From: Candida dubliniensis CD36
Lineage: Eukaryota; Ascomycota; Pichiomycetes; Serinales; Debaryomycetaceae
NCBI RefSeq assembly: GCF_000026945.1
Contig: NC_012867.1
Span: 2,203,511 to 2,267,510 of the forward strand
Length of the DNA stretch: 64,000 nucleotides
Reading direction: 5' to 3'
Made by a program: the position numbers and the translations under genes
Shown here: one piece after another, positions 60,226 to 64,000 of the stretch
How the letters are laid out: each line of letters begins with the position of its first letter
How positions within the stretch are numbered: the first letter of the stretch is position 1
Notes under the pieces: generated by a model
What the model was told of the DNA's origin: nothing
The model's database searches: none
What the model saw: the letters and a program-made list of their open reading frames with translations, nothing else

Positions 60226-60762
60226 ATTAAAAACTGAATTAGCATACGTACAGGATAATTGGGGTTCTCAAGGTTATCTTATGATCTCTATATAATGTGT
60301 TGTTTCTATACTATGGATTGTAGCACTCAAAAGAGACAAGGAGATTTTTGAACATCTAGATATCTAGGTGATCTTGCAAATCCGGAAACTAGATAAAACA
60401 GGGCGTAGAGCTGTTCAGATGTGGGTTTATTATCTAATAGAGCATTTATTTGATTTAGGTTTATTTTTGGTGAGAAAGTTGGGCGAAATTTTTTTTGGGG
60501 GTGGGTCAACACAATATTGTACCTGGTTCCGGTGAGAATTTTGCTACTGTGATGGAGGAGAAGTTGGACAGGGGGGGAGAGGGAGTGGATGTGAACACAG
60601 ACTTAGATCTAAAGTGGCTCTCTATATTTGTAATGTGTCTCTGAATTGTCATTGGTAACGAACAATTGGGGTAGGCATATCTTGAAAGTTAGATCGTATA
60701 AACAAGAGAATCAAATAGAGGAATAAGACAGATTGTAGTGAGTCTGGATTTTGATTCAAAGC

Positions 60763-61040
60763 AAATGGGTCTATATAATGGGTTGGGAGGATTAGATGAA
60801 TTTGAGCTTGACGTACGGATGCTTAGCTGCCTGGGTGTGCAGAACATGAGATGTAGAACAAGGCTGTATAATGTATAGTAAAATGAGTTATAGAGAGTGT
60901 AGTAACTGATATAAAGGAAATGGGTCTATATAATGGGTTGGAGTTGAACGAGGGTAAGATGAATTTGAGCTGGACGTACGGATGCTTAGCTGCTTGGGTG
61001 TGCAGATAGTTTGGGAACAAGGCTGTATTTGCAAGTGTTT
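60763..61040. repeat. ~160-bp tandem duplication with telomere-like core
   Basis: Two copies, starting at AAATGGGTCTATATAATGGG (60763 and 60919). Each contains GATGAATTTGAGC followed by GACGTACGGATGCTTAGCTGC and GGGTGTGCAGA. The copies differ by an insertion of about seven bases. Confidence 0.85.
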
Positions 61041-61812
61041 AAACATGATGAGTATTGGTTCTGGTGTATAATAAATGGTAAGACAAACAGAAGATGAATA
61101 ATCTAGGACAAATGGAACAAGTTGAATAATCTAGGACAAGTCACGACAAAGACAAGTAATCTAAAACAGTTAACGACAAAGGTAAGTTGAAATTGTAGGA
61201 TAAGTGACAACATGGAGAAGTTGATTAATCTAAGGCAAGTGACAAAGACGGGACATAAACAAGTTGATCAATTTAACACAAATGGCAAGAACAAGTAATC
61301 TAAGACATGTGACAAAAACAAGTGATCTAAGACAAGTAACAACAAAAACAAGTTGAATAATCTAGGACAAGTAACAACAAAAACAAGTTGAATAATTTAG
61401 GACAAGTTGGCTAGCCTGGGACATGTCATGACAAATATGGGACAAAACGTGACAAAAACAAATTTATCAATCAAGAACAAGTAACGACAAAGACAATATG
61501 AAAATTCAAGAACAAATGACAAAAAGGGCAAATTGAACAATCTTAGACAGTTAACGAGGAAGACAAACTGGGTAACACAGACATGTCACGACAAGGATTA
61601 GACAAGGACATGTGAATGGGCCTGGGGGTTGTTAGGACGTACGGATGCTTAGATGGTAGGATTTTTTTTGGAGCGTGGGAAAATGGCAAAATGGGAGTTT
61701 CTAGTTAGGGGATAGAGTGGATTAAACAAAGATAAAAGTCTATAGGTAATCGAAGGTCAAGAATTGGGAGAAGGAGTAGTAGGGGAATGGCGACACGTAC
61801 GGATGCATTAGT
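60811..61812 (+). other. Four interstitial GTACGGATG telomere-like cores
   Basis: GTACGGATG followed by C(T/A)TA occurs at 60813, 60976, 61639 and 61797, always in the orientation of the terminal repeat GTGTACGGATGTCTAAC and always preceded by C (CGTACGG). They are not in tandem; they sit as single cores in otherwise unrelated sequence. Confidence 0.75.
61080..61610. repeat. Imperfect ~30-bp minisatellite
   Basis: Some 15-18 degenerate units of the type AATCTAAGACAAGTGACAAAAACAAGTTG. Purine-rich on the plus strand, with constant words GACAAGT and ACAAAAACAAG. No coding potential. Confidence 0.8.
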
Positions 61813-62084
61813 GGTGGCAAGAGTAATGGAGAAGAGATAGAGAGAATTTTTTTTCTGTGCGTGAGTCATAGTTGGGTGAGGGAAAAAAGAAAAAAGGTGT
61901 ATGTCTGGTAATGAAAAATTTTGAAGTGGCGAAAAAAGAGAGGTGAAGATATTGTATGTGCGTGTAGTTAGGTGACACAGTTTGAGTTGGGAAAAAAAAT
62001 AGGGGTGAAAATATTATTTGTTGTGAGCAGAAAAAAAAAGAGTTAACTTGGTGGCAAATTGTTAGTGCGCAGAAAAGTGGTGAG

Positions 62085-63500
62085 ACACAAGTTTTTTTTT
62101 TATGACTTTTTTGGTGCGCGACAGAAGATAGTTGAAACAGAGTTTTTTTTTCTATGGTTTTTTTTGTGTGCGAGGAAAAGTGGTGAAACAGAGGTTTTTT
62201 TTCTATGACTTTTTTTTAGCGCGACAGAAGATAGTTGAAACAGAGTTTTTTTTTTCTATGGTTTTTTCTTAGTGCGCGGAAAAGTGGTGAATTGATAGTT
62301 TTTTTTCTATGACTTTTTGTTCGCGCGCGGAAAAGTGGTGAAGAGAAAGATTTTTTTCTATGACTTTTTTTGTGTGCGTCGAAAAGTGGTGAAGAGAAAG
62401 ATTTTTTTCTATGACTTTTTTTGTGTGCGTCGAAAAGTGGTGAATTGAAGGTTTTTTTTCTATGGTTTTTTTTGTGTGCGAGGAAAAGTGGTGAAACAGA
62501 GGTTTTTTTTCTATGACTTTTTTTTAGCGCGACAGAAGATAGTTGAAACAGAGGTATTTTTTCTATGGCTTTTTCTTAGTGCGCGGAAAAGTGGTGAATT
62601 AGAAATTTTTTTCTATGACTTTTTGTCAGCGCGCAGAAAAGTGGTGTATTGCAAGTTTTTTTTCTATGGTTTTTTTTGTGTGCGAGGAAAAGTGGTGAAA
62701 CAGAGGTTTTTTTTCTATGACTTTTTTTAGCGCGACAGAAAAGTGGTGAAACAGAAGTTTTTTTTCTATGGATTTTTTTAAGTGCGTGGAAAAGTGGTGA
62801 AACGAAGGTTTTTTTTCTATGACTTTTTCTTAGTGCGCGGAAAAGTGGTGAGACAGAGGTTTTTTTTGTATGACTTTTTTTAGTGCGACAGAAGATAGTT
62901 GAATTGCAAGTTTTTTTTCTATGGTTTTTTGTTTGCGCGCAGAAAAGTGGTGAAACGAAGGTTTTTTTTCTATGGCTTTTTGTTTGTGCGCGGAAAAGTG
63001 GTGAAGAGAAAGATTTTTTTCTATGGCTTTTTTGGTGCGCGACAGAAGATAGTTGAAACAGAGTTTTTTTTTTTTTTTCTATGGTTTTTTCTTAGTGCGC
63101 AGAAAAGTTGTGTATTAGAAGTTTTTTTTCTATGGCTTTTTGTTAGTGCGCGGAAAACTGGTGAATTGGAAGTCTTTTTTCTATGGCTTTTTGTTTGCGC
63201 GCGGAAAAATGGTGAAATGAAGATTTTTTTTCTATGGCTTTTTGTTAGTGCGCGGAAAAGTGGTGAAGAGAAAGATTTTTTTCTATGACTTTTTGTTAGT
63301 GCGACAAAAGTTTGTGGATTGCATAGTTGAGAAAATTTGTTATGGATTTTTGTTAGTGCGACAGAAGTTTGGTGTTGTATATAGTTTAAATTTGTAAATT
63401 TTTTGCGTGGATTTTTTTAAGTGCGCGACAGAAGTTTGTTGTTGTAAGAACAGCACATAATTTTGTTATGGCTTTTTTTGTGTGAGTGGAAAAATGGTGC
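62085..63500. repeat. ~54-bp minisatellite, about 25 copies
   Basis: The unit is built of TTTTTTTTCTATG(G/A)CTTTTTTTT, then a GTGCGCG or GCGCGACAG word, then GAAAAGTGGTGAA and a variable pair of triplets (ACAGAGG, GAGAAAG, TTGAAG). Units are 50-58 bases, mostly near 54. Because 54 is a multiple of three, some stretches stay open on the plus strand for 84 to 129 codons (Phe-Phe-Tyr-Gly / Lys-Val-Val repeats). I do not regard these as genes. The last units near 63300-63480 are more diverged. Confidence 0.9.
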
Positions 63501-63724
63501 GAGGCATAGAAAAGATCATTTTTCTGTTGTGGCAAAATGGAGAGGTGTAGAAGAGTAGTTATATGCAGTACCGCTTAGGGGGGGTATTTTGGGGGGTCAC
63601 GAAAAGGACGAAAATTGGAGATCTGGGTCTCAAACCGGGTGCGTTGTGATTGTGGGGATTGGGGCAGTGTAATGGTGAGTGTTCGAAAGTGAGAAAGTTA
63701 AAATTCGAGGAGATAATGTTGTGT
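63501..63724. other. Junction between minisatellite and telomere
   Basis: About 220 bases of single-copy-looking, G-rich sequence including GGGGGGGTATTTTGGGGGGTC at about 63576-63599. No gene. It ends GTTGTGTACGG, where the terminal repeat starts. Confidence 0.6.
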
Positions 63725-64000
63725 ACGGATGTCTAACTTCTGGTGTACGGATGTCTAACTTCTGGTGTACGGATGTCTAACTTCTGGTGTACGGATGTCT
63801 AACTTCTGGTGTACGGATGTCTAACTTCTGGTGTACGGATGTCTAACTTCTGGTGTACGGATGTCTAACTTCTGGTGTACGGATGTCTAACTTCTGGTGT
63901 ACGGATGTCTAACTTCTGGTGTACGGATGTCTAACTTCTGGTGTACGGATGTCTAACTTCTGGTGTACGGATGTCTAACTTCTGGTGTACGGATGTCTAA
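63725..64000 (+). repeat. Telomeric repeat, 22-bp unit, 12.5 copies
   Basis: Twelve perfect copies of ACGGATGTCTAACTTCTGGTGT plus 12 bases, running to the window end with the G-rich strand pointing right. There is no sequence variation between copies, as expected of telomerase-made repeats from one template. From memory, the C. albicans unit is 23 bp and has CTTCTTGG where this one has CTTCTGG. Confidence 0.95.

Noticed and set aside
62476..63288. Plus-strand frames of 84 and 129 codons with Phe-Phe-Tyr-Gly and Lys-Val-Val repeats
   Set aside because: They follow the 54-bp minisatellite period and break wherever a unit has a different length. No homology or start signals.

Overview
This 64-kb window looks like the right end of a chromosome from an ascomycete yeast of the CTG (Ser) clade, in the Candida albicans / Lodderomyces group. 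The evidence is of four kinds. The genes are compact and apparently intron-free, with budding-yeast orthologues. The gene order matches what I remember of the end of C. albicans chromosome R (YHB4-PRO1 ... LTV1-CKA1-CPR6-RPO21 ... MAL2-VNX1 ... XYL2-ATP16-TLO/CTA). An in-frame CTG codon in RFC4 falls where Ser or Asn, not Leu, is expected. The last 276 bases are a 22-bp tandem repeat that differs from the 23-bp C. albicans telomere unit (from memory) by one missing T. I cannot name the species.

Positions 1-51,220 are a dense single-copy gene region of about 30 genes on both strands. In order they are: RTC1 (3' part only), SLD5, PAC11, MCD1, a YHB4-like flavohaemoglobin, PRO1, VPS3, COQ2, APC11, BPL1, PIH1, a MATE transporter, LTV1, CKA1/2, CPR6, RPO21, POP3, RFC4, VPS52, HMI1, RTT103, CSM1, a LYAR-type zinc-finger gene, COX16, an MFS vitamin/allantoate-type transporter, IAH1, a maltase, VNX1, DFM1, SMD1, MRPL25, XYL2, ATP16 and a MED2/TLO gene. 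Many neighbours converge with only a few bases between stop codons or with overlapping 3' ends (VPS3/COQ2, RFC4/VPS52, HMI1/RTT103). Regulatory sites that fit the genes are visible: a perfect heat-shock element before CPR6, an MCB box before RFC4, ACGCG cores before MCD1, a 20-bp palindrome before XYL2 and a CGG-N9-CGG pair before the maltase.

MED2/TLO (50,153-51,220) is the last clearly intact gene, 12.8 kb from the end. C. albicans TLO genes also sit next to telomeres.

From 51,221 to the end the window is subtelomeric. It holds a decayed retrotransposon Gag-like ORF (52.3-53.5 kb), then a tandem duplication of about 1 kb carrying arrays of GACCACA / GAGCAC / GACCGCA words (53.9-55.7 kb). 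Next is an unrecognised, apparently broken gene running out of that array (55.7-56.6 kb), followed by GGGAATTACAAA repeats in both orientations. After these come at least four unrelated families of diverged tandem repeats (58.4-61.6 kb), a minisatellite of about 54 bp (62.1-63.5 kb) and the terminal telomere repeats (63,725-64,000). Four interstitial copies of the telomere core GTACGGATG, in telomere orientation, lie at 60.8-61.8 kb. I saw no tRNA, rRNA or CRISPR array, but small RNA genes cannot be excluded by eye.
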